Below, one piece after another: positions 1-6,690 of a stretch of DNA of 9,021 bases; position 1 is the stretch's first letter, and the number at the start of each line of letters is the position of its first letter. The DNA comes from Nitrososphaeraceae archaeon (GTDB lineage: Archaea > Thermoproteota > Nitrososphaeria > Nitrososphaerales > Nitrososphaeraceae). The translations under genes and the position numbers were made by a program. The notes under the pieces are model-generated. The model had not been told where the DNA came from. It ran no database searches and saw only the letters and a list, made by a program, of their open reading frames with translations. The stretch is from NCBI GenBank assembly GCA_025449515.1, contig JANWJI010000022.1, forward strand, positions 1 through 9,021, read 5' to 3'.

Positions 1-2
1 AA

Positions 3-212
3 GGTGGGCCAGCTCCTAAATTCATTTATTATATAATAAAGACAAAACATCCCATTGAGCAGAGCGAACTTATTGCATTGACTCATTTGCCAAGAAGAAC
101 AATTCAGAATGCAATCGACGAATTAAAGCAACAGGGGCTCGTTAAGGAAAGAAATAGCCTTGACGATACGAGGAAGAAAATATATGATCCTATTATGTCT
201 GATTGGCTTTAG
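3..212 (+). CDS. Winged-helix transcriptional regulator, C-terminal part (cut by window edge)
   Basis: The frame is open from the left edge to TAG at 210-212, giving 69 residues with no start codon in view, so the N-terminus lies outside the window. The translation reads as a winged helix-turn-helix: a helix around 'IEQSELIALTHLP', a recognition helix 'RRTIQNAIDELKQQGLVKE', then a charged wing 'RNSLDDTRKKIYDPI'. The order 'LPRRTIQNAIDELKQQGLV' is what I expect of MarR/TrmB-like archaeal regulators that bind DNA as dimers. No ligand domain is visible. The target is unknown, and there is no evidence that it controls the genes downstream. The fold is fairly sure; the family is less so. Confidence 0.75.
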   Translation, partial: GGPAPKFIYYIIKTKHPIEQSELIALTHLPRRTIQNAIDELKQQGLVKERNSLDDTRKKIYDPIMSDWL

Positions 213-663
213 AGCAGATGCCATATGATAACAATACTCCAAAATGAGTCCTGCAATAGAATACGGTGGTTATTCCAGCATGACACATGAGCCTGGCTAA
301 ACCTGGTGTAGCTAAATCAAGGAATTCATAATGCATTAAACACTAGAAATATAGGAACGTTTACTATTTTTGCTAAAGGTTATTATTCGGTTAAAGCCAG
401 AATCATCAGCTGGATAGTTTGTATAGATCATTTATATTTTGAAGGGTCTTCACTCTGGAATAGTAAATTGTCGGAAGCGCTGTGCAGCCTTATTAAGAAA
501 TTCGATACCTCATGATGTGATACTTGAATTAATGATATGTAGCGGAGGAACAAAAGATATTCAATTAGAATTCGAGTTCTTTGAATAGATCACTGATTGA
601 AGTGGTATTGTCCTCACGCGTTTGAATTCTCCCAATTGAAATTAATTGATTATGTGGCATAAA
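213..663. other. Gene-poor stretch with possible decayed coding sequence
   Basis: No convincing gene is present. On the plus strand one frame is open from 312 to TGA at 513-515 without a usual start codon, and includes 'SWIVCIDHLYFEGSSLWNSK'. A second frame is open from TTG 439 to TAG 586-588 and ends '...LMICSGGTKDIQLEFEFFE'. They overlap, so they could be the two halves of one frameshifted gene, but I recognise neither and chance is possible. No tRNA, clear hairpin or terminator was seen. Confidence 0.3.
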
Positions 664-903
664 TTAGTCGAGATGCTCTTTCGAAGCACCACATGATATA
701 CATACCTTATGTGGAGAAGTAACCAACCGATTAAGAATACAATGATCGAAATCTAGCCTTGTGACGAAATCTATATTGCAGTTACGACGATGATAGGGAA
801 CCATAATATCGTGATTTGATCCAGTACTGTTATACAATAGGCTAGGATTCATTACATTTAAGATACTTTCTTGGTTAGCAGTATATGAGACAAATTCGGT
901 CAA
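664..903 (-). CDS. Doubtful small protein with a C-terminal CxxC
   Basis: A 79-residue ORF on the minus strand in a stretch with no competing strong gene. It is not hydrophobic, and its second half has spaced Cys and His residues ('RRNCNIDF', 'DFDHCIL', 'SPHKVCISCGAS') that could bind a metal. There is no recognisable domain, no clear promoter, and no conserved neighbour. I do not recognise a family. It is kept because the composition looks more protein-like than the other ORFs here, but it may be chance or a remnant. Confidence 0.22.
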   Translation of the reverse strand: MTEFVSYTANQESILNVMNPSLLYNSTGSNHDIMVPYHRRNCNIDFVTRLDFDHCILNRLVTSPHKVCISCGASKEHLD

Positions 904-1077
904 TTCACGGCTACTGTTTACAGCCTGACGTTAAGTTTAGTAATCTTCTTCTAGTATCATTACTTTTTAATGTGAGGTCGTTTAATGACATAAATAGAGT
1001 AGTAGGATCTCCACAATATATTTTCTCATTACAAGGATTTTCTGTCTTATTTGGATTCATACCCGGCATAATTAAGA

Positions 1078-1320
1078 TTGACTAAACGTGGAAAATACAC
1101 ATTCGAAGGTGCGTGGGATACTTTTGGCGAGGTATTATCTGGTAAGAATGTTATTGTTCGCACTACCGACGACAAGGAGTATAGAGGATGGCTTAATAAA
1201 ATAGCCCAGGGAGAGAAGAGAAAAGATGTATCATTGGGCAAACCAAAATAAATAGAATACGATCGGATGGGCAAGCCTAAAGTAATCCCTTTGGGGGCAG
1301 AGCTATTAATTAGTGAGTGA
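1078..1320 (+). pseudogene. Small basic protein interrupted by an in-frame TAA
   Basis: From TTG at 1078 the frame reads 'TKRGKYTFEGAWDTFGEV', then 'GKNVIVRTTDDKEYRGWL', and meets TAA at 1249-1251 after 57 residues. The same frame resumes at once with 'IEYDRMGKPKVIPLGAELL' and ends at TGA 1318-1320. Both sides have the same charged, Gly-rich, beta-strand-like character, so I read it as one roughly 80-residue protein broken by an extra stop codon. The short strands suggest a small SH3/Sm-like barrel, but this is a guess and I do not recognise the family. No ATG lies in frame upstream; a stop sits just before, at 1069-1071. The first 57 residues could still be a functional short product. Confidence 0.42.
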
Positions 1321-1457
1321 AATTTACCGAGTCGCCTAAGAGAGAGTATCTGTATACAATCCTAAAAATATCTGAATATAAAAATAGGCAATTGCAGCGT
1401 GGTATCAAAACACGACATGCTGTCATCTGCTAATCTACCTTGATTCATGCACTATAA

Positions 1458-2258
1458 TTATTCAACATTAAGAAACCTAAGTGCATTTTTACCTTCATTT
1501 GTTAGGGTTACCATATGATGCGCCCCCTGCTTAGTCACACTTATAAAGTTCCACTCAAGTAACGGCTCTATCAGATTTTTATTTAGGGCCATATACGCTG
1601 CTTGTTCGGAATACTCATCCATATCTCTTTTACTAGTTATGTGAATAAGGTTATTTTGAATTGCTAAATCCTTCAGTGCGCGCTTTGTAATCATTCCTTC
1701 ATTCTGCTGGTTTATGATATGCATACACTTTACTAGCCGTTCCTTCGGAATTTCGATCTTGTACTCTGGAAGAGGAATGATTTCCTGCATCCCTTCTGTT
1801 TCTTGTTCCTTTTTCTGCATACCTGAAGTGTTATATCGTTTAGGTACGACATAATAGGGCTTTATCATTACCTTATCTTTAAACATCATACATATCATCA
1901 TAGAAGCAATTGCTTGAATTTTGCTTCCCACAGACACATTAACTAGGATAGAATTTTTACTCTCCTTAGAGATTATCGATTTTAATGTCCTTAATGTATC
2001 AAACAGATCGGTTCTATCTGCAGATGCACATCGACAATCTATACCGACTTCTCCTAGTCGTTTTTTTATTAAATCAGCGAAAACATTACCTTTATCCTCG
2101 TGAGGTTGGTTATGAACTATAAGCCAAACTCGGTCAGCCTTCTTTTCTATTGCTGGCATAACTATACGATCGACTTCAAAACCCACGGCAGCTACATGAA
2201 TGCGTAGCATATCCATTAAATTCTGATTAAATATATTAAGGCTATTCAGCATAATCAC
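1458..2258 (-). CDS. CARF-domain plus winged-helix regulator (DUF6293 / HFX_2341-like)
   Basis: A 266-residue protein. Residues about 19-140 form a CARF-like Rossmann domain: it opens 'RIHVAAVGFEVDRIVMPAI', continues 'ADRVWLIVH', and carries the ligand-loop motif 'NVSVGSK' at 107-113 followed by the helix 'IQAIASMMICMMF'. Residues about 172-266 form a winged helix ('KRALKDLAIQNNL', ending 'VTLTNEGKNALRFLN'). This order is that of archaeal DUF6293/HFX_2341 regulators and is related in plan to Csa3. CARF domains generally sense nucleotides, including cyclic oligoadenylates; the ligand here is unknown. The annotated start is GTG 2258; ATG 2216 or ATG 2210 would begin closer to the conserved 'RIHVA' and may be the true start. 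It is divergent from the zinc-ribbon/nuclease/helicase row, so it probably controls that row and itself. No nuclease motif is present. Confidence 0.85.
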   Translation of the reverse strand: MIMLNSLNIFNQNLMDMLRIHVAAVGFEVDRIVMPAIEKKADRVWLIVHNQPHEDKGNVFADLIKKRLGEVGIDCRCASADRTDLFDTLRTLKSIISKESKNSILVNVSVGSKIQAIASMMICMMFKDKVMIKPYYVVPKRYNTSGMQKKEQETEGMQEIIPLPEYKIEIPKERLVKCMHIINQQNEGMITKRALKDLAIQNNLIHITSKRDMDEYSEQAAYMALNKNLIEPLLEWNFISVTKQGAHHMVTLTNEGKNALRFLNVE

Positions 2259-2285
2259 TTTAGTAAGAATAGTAAGGGGATTGAG

Positions 2286-2294
2286 GATATATAG
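2286..2294. promoter_or_regulatory. Shared TATA-like element between divergent genes
   Basis: The gap between the regulator (minus strand) and the zinc-ribbon gene (plus strand) is only 51 bp. It holds one clear AT element, 'gatatatag', with TATATA at 2288-2293, nearly symmetric and so readable on both strands. It lies about 17-22 bases before ATG 2310 and about 30-35 bases before GTG 2258. Both distances fit archaeal leaderless or near-leaderless transcripts only roughly. No Shine-Dalgarno site is visible for either gene. A regulator bound here could affect both directions. Confidence 0.4.
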
Positions 2295-2309
2295 TTTGTT
2301 ACGTATGGG

Positions 2310-2594
2310 ATGTGGATTAACGTGCTGTATAAGCTAATAGACCAAGAAACAACCAAAACTACAATTTCAAATGCTTTCAACAAATATGAAGCCAGATTGA
2401 CAGAACAGTCGGTGTATCTCTGTCCAGATTGTTGTGACTATCTTACTGAATACTACGACAACTCGTACGAAATCTGTTACAAATGCGAAAATTGTGATTT
2501 TGAGATAAGGAGCCGAAACATCGAATCGTCTACCTGGTTGAACATCCATGAGGACGAGGATTCTTATTCTATCAACAAAGTGTGTGAAAATTAA
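2310..2594 (+). CDS. Small zinc-ribbon protein
   Basis: A 94-residue protein starting at ATG 2310. It has a CxxC knuckle at 38-41 (CPDC) and a second at 59-62 (CENC), with extra Cys at 42 and 56, the layout of a zinc ribbon that would bind one Zn. The first 30 residues look helical and the tail after residue 66 is acidic ('NIHEDEDSYS'). Such proteins often bind nucleic acid or act as an accessory subunit; no specific family is recognised. The nuclease gene begins three bases after its stop, in the same reading frame, which suggests one transcript and perhaps a former fusion. A role as a DNA-targeting or adaptor subunit of the nuclease is inference from position only. Confidence 0.72.
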   Translation: MWINVLYKLIDQETTKTTISNAFNKYEARLTEQSVYLCPDCCDYLTEYYDNSYEICYKCENCDFEIRSRNIESSTWLNIHEDEDSYSINKVCEN

Positions 2595-2597
2595 GAA

Positions 2598-4055
2598 TTG
2601 AGTAACCTTATCGTAAGAGACCTATACAAAACGATGACGCATACAAAAACCCATCTGGTACAATCAAAAGAAATTGCTACGACATGTGTGTGCCCATATT
2701 TGTTCAAAATGAGTTATCCATTTGGTGTTGTCGGAGGAGAACGGGATTATCTAGTTGCAAATACCGTTCATGACGTAATCAGCCTTGCCTCAACAACAAC
2801 CATTTTAGATAATTGGCAGCAAGGTAAGACTGATACTGATTTTGAAAATATCGCAAAGTCGATAGATACAGATTCAGAAGGTATTATAGAAGAATCAATA
2901 GCCAACGCGAAAGAAAAGGCTAGGATGGAAGGAAAAACTCCTGTCTTAGGAACATTTGACTATGAAGTCCAGGATCGTTTTCATGGCCTAATGCTTGGCC
3001 TTGCAAAACGCGTAATGAAAAAATATGAGCGACCTAAACGTGCAGTAACAGAGATTACCATTACCAATGTAAAACAAGTACAAGAAGGACGGCTCGATGC
3101 GATCTTTGAATTCGAAGATGGAAAATATGGTATGATAGATTGGAAGACAAATAATATAAACAAAGCATCAGGTAGTGGAATAGACCGATGGCAGCTAATT
3201 ACAAATCTTCTGCTAGCAAATTATCGTTATACAGGGGATGAGAATAACTGGGATAAATGTTTGTTTGGTTCAGTGGTATACTATGAGGGAGCATATTTTC
3301 CACGCCTTCCGTTAAGCGAAGACTGGATTGACAAGATTAAAAATGATAGAAAATTTGCACACGAGATTCTATGTGGTGAAAGACCTCATGCACAGAAGCC
3401 CGCATTCTGTCCTGTATGTGATAGAAATGGCGAATCTTCTTTTGATTGTCGCTTTTACCGTGAGGATTCAAAGCGAGCATCACAGGGAGATTTACCTGAA
3501 AACTATGCCAATATTAGACGCTTGTTAGTGAAGAGGCGATATCTTGTGTTAGATGAACGTGCGGAAACTCACAAACACAAGTTTGTAATTGATACAATAA
3601 TTGATAGATTGGGAGAAACTACTGCGTTACAAGAACTTGAAAGAACTGGTATAGTACATTGTGGATACAAAATCCATTCGGTCAACGCTAATTCAATTAC
3701 TCTAGTAAAAACCTTCGATAATGAAGATGAGATGACACCGACACTACTAGAACCACGTAAAATTGTCAGAATAATCGGTATAGAAAAAGATATTCCTCTC
3801 CTAGCCTGTGTAAATGAGAAAGGGTTTGTAAAGGAAGTACAGGATACAAAATTGGTAGTAGATCTTGATGGAAACACTATTGCTCAATGTGCGAGAATAC
3901 AGCTCTTTGATCTTCCAATCATAATCATTCCTGATGAAATCAATCTTACAAGAAGAGTACTTGAACCAATGCATAGGTTCCATCGATTGGCTGCAGACAT
4001 AATGTTGCCCTCAGATATGTTTCTGGACGGTAATCAGAATGAATATCTCTCTTGA
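2598..4055 (+). CDS. Cas4/Dna2-like Fe-S PD-(D/E)XK nuclease with long C-terminal extension
   Basis: A 485-residue protein. The nuclease core spans about residues 25-290: first cluster Cys in 'CVCPYLF' (C32, or C30), the RecB-type His in 'ANTVHDVI' (H58), Asp in 'GRLDAIFEF' (D167), the catalytic 'IDWKT' (D181, K183), a QxxxY-like helix from Q199, and the remaining cluster Cys in 'CPVCDRNGESSFDC' (C271, C274, C284). One early and three late Cys is the 4Fe-4S pattern of Cas4, AddB and Dna2. All catalytic residues are present, so a metal-dependent DNA nuclease is expected. Residues 290-485 are extra compared with Cas4 (usually about 200 residues) and look beta-rich ('KIVRIIGIEKDIPLLACV'), like the barrel that joins nuclease to helicase in Dna2. 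The listed start is TTG 2598; ATG 2634 would remove 12 residues without touching any motif. The end overlaps the helicase gene by 17 bases. Confidence 0.86.
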   Translation: MSNLIVRDLYKTMTHTKTHLVQSKEIATTCVCPYLFKMSYPFGVVGGERDYLVANTVHDVISLASTTTILDNWQQGKTDTDFENIAKSIDTDSEGIIEESIANAKEKARMEGKTPVLGTFDYEVQDRFHGLMLGLAKRVMKKYERPKRAVTEITITNVKQVQEGRLDAIFEFEDGKYGMIDWKTNNINKASGSGIDRWQLITNLLLANYRYTGDENNWDKCLFGSVVYYEGAYFPRLPLSEDWIDKIKNDRKFAHEILCGERPHAQKPAFCPVCDRNGESSFDCRFYREDSKRASQGDLPENYANIRRLLVKRRYLVLDERAETHKHKFVIDTIIDRLGETTALQELERTGIVHCGYKIHSVNANSITLVKTFDNEDEMTPTLLEPRKIVRIIGIEKDIPLLACVNEKGFVKEVQDTKLVVDLDGNTIAQCARIQLFDLPIIIIPDEINLTRRVLEPMHRFHRLAADIMLPSDMFLDGNQNEYLS

Positions 4056-5391
4056 TACAGAACAGCTTAGGGTGTTAAACTGGCGTGCAAGCACTAAGGA
4101 TATTGCAGCCGTAGTAGGCCCACCTGGTTGCGGCAAGACAACGGTTGGAAGTGGGCTAGCAATCAAGATGATAGCCGAAGATATTGCCAAGAGAGTTCTG
4201 CTTGTGGCTTATACTAATGCTGCAGCCAATGAGTTTTGCCGAGAGCTATGCAATATATTAGGCCCAGATGTAGCGAGGATACTATGTCTTAGAACGGGTA
4301 ATCCAACAGGAATAGATCCTCTCATACCAATTCCTTTTAGCAGATCTGCCAATGAGATTCACGAGAAGAGGATTATAATATCGACTAACTTGTCACTCAA
4401 AAGACTACCAGCATTAATGAGGTTTGACAATATGATTATTGATGAAGCCGGAATAGAAAGACTGGAACATTTATTGTGGCCACTATGGTTCGGTGTTGAT
4501 AGCGCGAAGGCACAACAATATAAGAATAGACATCTCAATAATTACAACTCTCCGGATATCGAAACACCTGATTCTTTTCAAATCAATGATCTCATAGAAC
4601 TAATATCGCAATGTGGCACAGTTGCTACAGTAGTCGGAGATCCCAAACAATCCCGGCCAATCAGTCCGGTGCGAGTAGATTACAGTGCAATTGAATGGGT
4701 AAAAAATAGGTCGTCTTGTGATACATTGCGTATATCCCATCGTCTTCCAGATCGACTTTCTGGTCTGGTTAACGAATTCGCAGACTACGATGGTCTAAGA
4801 TCTGCTTCTGAAGTAGCTTCAAGAAGATTAACCCTTGAACGACTACCTGAAAAAGAATATCGTGCCATAATACAACCTGATGAAGTTACAACATGGATAG
4901 ACATCAATGGTAATGAACGGCCATTTGGACCAACATCTTGGATGAATAACCTAGAGGCCAAGGCAAGTGCAAAAGTCTGTAACCATTTAGCTTCTATTAC
5001 AAAAAAATCAATTCTTGTAATTACAAGGTTTACTGCGCAGAAACAGATAATTAGACATTACTTACAGAAAATGGGACATCCAGAATTTAAAGTGACTACA
5101 ACAACTGGTGCATTAGGGACTCAAGCAGATATAGTTATCTTTTCATTAGTTAGGAATAACCTAGAAAGAAACGTGGGAGCAGCTGGGACTTTACAAGATC
5201 TCAACGTTGCTATCTCGAGATCTAAAGAAAAGCTTTTTGTTTTGGGTAACTTTGATATGATGTTAAACGGATGGTCAGGTGTTGCTTCAAACGGTAAACA
5301 TTATTATAAAAGCCCAGTAAGAAAGCTAGCACGATTAATCGATATGAAATATGGCAAAGTGGTTGATGCACCAGAGATATTATGTAGATAG
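4039..5391 (+). CDS. SF1 (Upf1/Dna2-like) DNA helicase
   Basis: A 450-residue protein with all main SF1 motifs in order: Q motif 'LDTEQLRVL' (Q9), Walker A 'GPPGCGKTT' (27-35), Ia 'AYTNAAANE' (57-65), Walker B 'IIDEAG' (133-138), III 'VGDPKQSRP' (199-207), IV 'ISHRLP' (232-237), V/Va 'TGALGTQADIVIF' (356-368), and VI 'LNVAISRSKEKLFVLGN' (388-404, arginine finger R394). The spacing and 'ADIVIFSLVRNN' place it with SF1B Upf1/Dna2-type helicases, expected to move 5' to 3' on single-stranded DNA. It is short, with no nuclease, Fe-S or zinc domain of its own. The usual motif V 'QGxE' is replaced by 'LGTQ'. ATG 4039 lies inside the nuclease gene (17-base overlap), so the two are very likely translated together and act as partners, a split version of Dna2. 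The substrate is unknown. Confidence 0.88.
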   Translation: MNISLDTEQLRVLNWRASTKDIAAVVGPPGCGKTTVGSGLAIKMIAEDIAKRVLLVAYTNAAANEFCRELCNILGPDVARILCLRTGNPTGIDPLIPIPFSRSANEIHEKRIIISTNLSLKRLPALMRFDNMIIDEAGIERLEHLLWPLWFGVDSAKAQQYKNRHLNNYNSPDIETPDSFQINDLIELISQCGTVATVVGDPKQSRPISPVRVDYSAIEWVKNRSSCDTLRISHRLPDRLSGLVNEFADYDGLRSASEVASRRLTLERLPEKEYRAIIQPDEVTTWIDINGNERPFGPTSWMNNLEAKASAKVCNHLASITKKSILVITRFTAQKQIIRHYLQKMGHPEFKVTTTTGALGTQADIVIFSLVRNNLERNVGAAGTLQDLNVAISRSKEKLFVLGNFDMMLNGWSGVASNGKHYYKSPVRKLARLIDMKYGKVVDAPEILCR

Positions 5392-5510
5392 ATAGAATAT
5401 TGAGTATAAAACATTTAATGCCTAAAATAATCCGATATGGAATATACGATGTAGCTAGAATGTTACAGAACAGCGATGTGAGCTCGATAGTACTTATAAA
5501 GCAATAATAG

Positions 5511-5804
5511 AGAGTCAAAAAAATATTGGTCCAAGTCAGAAGTGGCAAGGTTGGATTCAGAGATATTCGAGACTTTCGTGACGTAGTCACCACCAAGGCC
5601 GCCGCGATGGGTATTTTCATAACACTTGAACACCCAACTCGTGATATGATTGAGTCGGCAAAAACTACAGATCCCTTTATTTCTAATCTGAAAATAGAAT
5701 ATCCAAAAATACAAATCATGACTGTGGCGCAATTGTTTGGTCCGCCATCATCTGACTATAGCATGACGTATGACGGGTTGACAGATTACTCTATATACCT
5801 TTAG
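5511..5804 (+). pseudogene. C-terminal remnant of a DNA methyltransferase/Mrr-like restriction protein
   Basis: The frame is open from just after TAG 5508-5510 to TAG 5802-5804, with TTG 5526 the first possible start. The text 'VQVRSGKVGFRDIRDF', 'AAAMGIFITLEHPTRDMI' and 'EYPKIQIMTVAQLF' is what I recall at the C-terminus of site-specific adenine methyltransferases that carry a fused Mrr-type endonuclease domain. Nothing of the methyltransferase (no DPPY, no SAM motif) is found upstream, so only the end survives. In Mrr-type domains this strand usually reads QxK; here it is QVR, so the catalytic Lys is changed. The last 20 residues ('SSDYSMTYDGLTDYSIYL') do not look like the family and may be sequence beyond the break. 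It could be expressed as a 92-residue peptide, but inactive debris is more likely. Confidence 0.68.
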
Positions 5805-6149
5805 AAGGTTTGTAAAGACTACCATATCCGATCTAGGTTATGCTGATTATTCGGAGTATTTTATAGGACATTCTGGGTCTACATACTGGCGCAAAAAAGA
5901 TTCAGAAAAAACCGAGATATTCCGCAAAATCGAGCCCTATCTAACATTTCTAAACATTCTTCAATTAAAAAGGCAGGGGCCGACATACAAACTAAAGTAG
6001 AGGAATTAGAGGAATTAAATCAATCATTAAGACTGCGTGATAAAGTAAAGGATGATGCCATAGCACAACTATCAGATCAACTTGTATCTTTATCTGCTAG
6101 GTTACAAGAGCTTGAGAGAAAACAAAGCATAAGCATATCAAGCCAGTAA
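5782..6149 (+). pseudogene. C-terminal remnant of a tyrosine site-specific integrase, frameshifted
   Basis: The first frame reads 'FRRFVKTTISDLGYADYSEY' then 'FIGHSGSTYWRKKDSEK', containing the late active-site region of tyrosine recombinases: the Arg of HxxR ('TFRR', where the His seems lost), the 'GHS' His, and the nucleophile Tyr in 'STYW'. It continues to about 5979, where a run of four G (5976-5979) shifts the frame. From 5979 the next frame continues naturally: 'GADIQTKVEELEELNQSL' and a coiled-coil tail 'KDDAIAQLSDQLVSLSARLQ' ending at TAA 6147-6149. One missing G explains the break. The N-terminal arm-binding and early catalytic parts are absent. The coiled-coil tail after the Tyr is a feature I associate with thaumarchaeal integrases. 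This shows that an integrative element was once present. Confidence 0.8.
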
Positions 6150-6178
6150 ATACTTGTTCAATTTTAGAGTCTCGAGTA

Positions 6179-6497
6179 ATGACATTTAGTAACGTAGAAC
6201 TCTTTTCTGTTATGCCATTTAGTAATATTGGCGGACAGAACGTCATAAGCTTGATGAGTAAAGGTAACAAATCTAAAAGTGCGCGCTGGCTATAAGAAAT
6301 ACAGCGACGATAATAAAATATACTGCCTAGATTCTCAGAGATCCCTATTAGCAGTTCAAGCTCTTGGTAAACACAAAATAAGGTTCACAATGCCACAGTA
6401 TAACTATAGCGAAATAATGCTACTCAGCCTTGAAACAGCTTTAGATAATCTGGGAAAGGGCGGTGGCAAGGTTCTTTTAGAGGAGATTGAACTCTAG
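6179..6497 (+). pseudogene. Unknown protein of about 107 residues, probably frameshifted
   Basis: From ATG 6179 one frame reads 'MTFSNVELFSVMPFSNIG...' and stops at TAA 6293-6295 (38 residues). A second frame, open from 6258 with GTG 6279, reads 'RAGYKKYSDDNKIYCLDSQR', 'LLAVQALGKHKIRFTMPQYN' and 'LGKGGGKVLLEEIEL', stopping at TAG 6495-6497. Both parts look protein-like and the second has no good start, so I treat them as one gene broken by a one-base shift near 6258-6292. Alternatively the 72-residue GTG ORF is a real short gene coupled to the first by overlap. I do not recognise the family. The next reading frame starts directly at 6498. Confidence 0.42.
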
Positions 6498-6690
6498 ATG
6501 AACATCAGCATTTTCGCGGCATTGACTATGGCAGCAGTATTGATCTTCACGACATCTACATCTAGTACTTTGGCACATGTCTCATCTCATCAGCGTTATT
6601 ATGATGGATACAAGTGCTGTGCAAGATCATGCATATTGCGACTATAACAATAGCGATCGAGAATTTCCTTTTTTTGTTGGAAAATCTTCT
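6498..6690 (+). pseudogene. Frameshifted N-terminal part of a secreted Cys/Tyr-rich protein
   Basis: ATG 6498 follows the previous stop with no gap. The first residues 'MNISIFAALTMAAVLIFTTS' and 'TSSTLAHVSS' form a signal peptide, followed by 'YYDGYK'. That frame ends at TAA 6645-6647. Moving forward one base near 6612-6616 gives 'AVQDHAYCDYNNSDRE', which restores the expected 'DGYxxAxxDxxYCD' pattern; two missing bases would explain it. The pattern matches the intact secreted protein at 7533 ('YNDGYDRGHDDAVCDFHICH'), so it is a related copy. The homology fades around 6660-6690, where a histidine-kinase tail begins in the same frame. It is almost certainly not functional. Confidence 0.62.

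Noticed and set aside
470..520. A possible tRNA T-arm at 'aaattcgatacc'
   Set aside because: No matching acceptor, D or anticodon stems could be paired around it.
885..1085. Plus-strand ORF of 66 codons with ATG at 885
   Set aside because: The translation is hydrophobic and irregular with no domain; its end overlaps the better-supported frame at 1078.
1047..1274. Minus-strand ORF of 75 codons
   Set aside because: It lies antisense to the small protein at 1078-1320, whose composition is far more protein-like.
1458..5391. A CRISPR-Cas locus
   Set aside because: The CARF and Cas4-like genes suggested it, but no repeat-spacer array and no cas1, cas2 or effector gene is visible in the window.
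5418..5507. A 29-codon ORF just after the helicase
   Set aside because: Too short, with no family resemblance or start signal; likely chance.
5222..5732. Two overlapping minus-strand ORFs of 165 and 89 codons
   Set aside because: They run antisense to the end of the helicase and to the methyltransferase remnant, both with recognisable family sequence; they are shadows.
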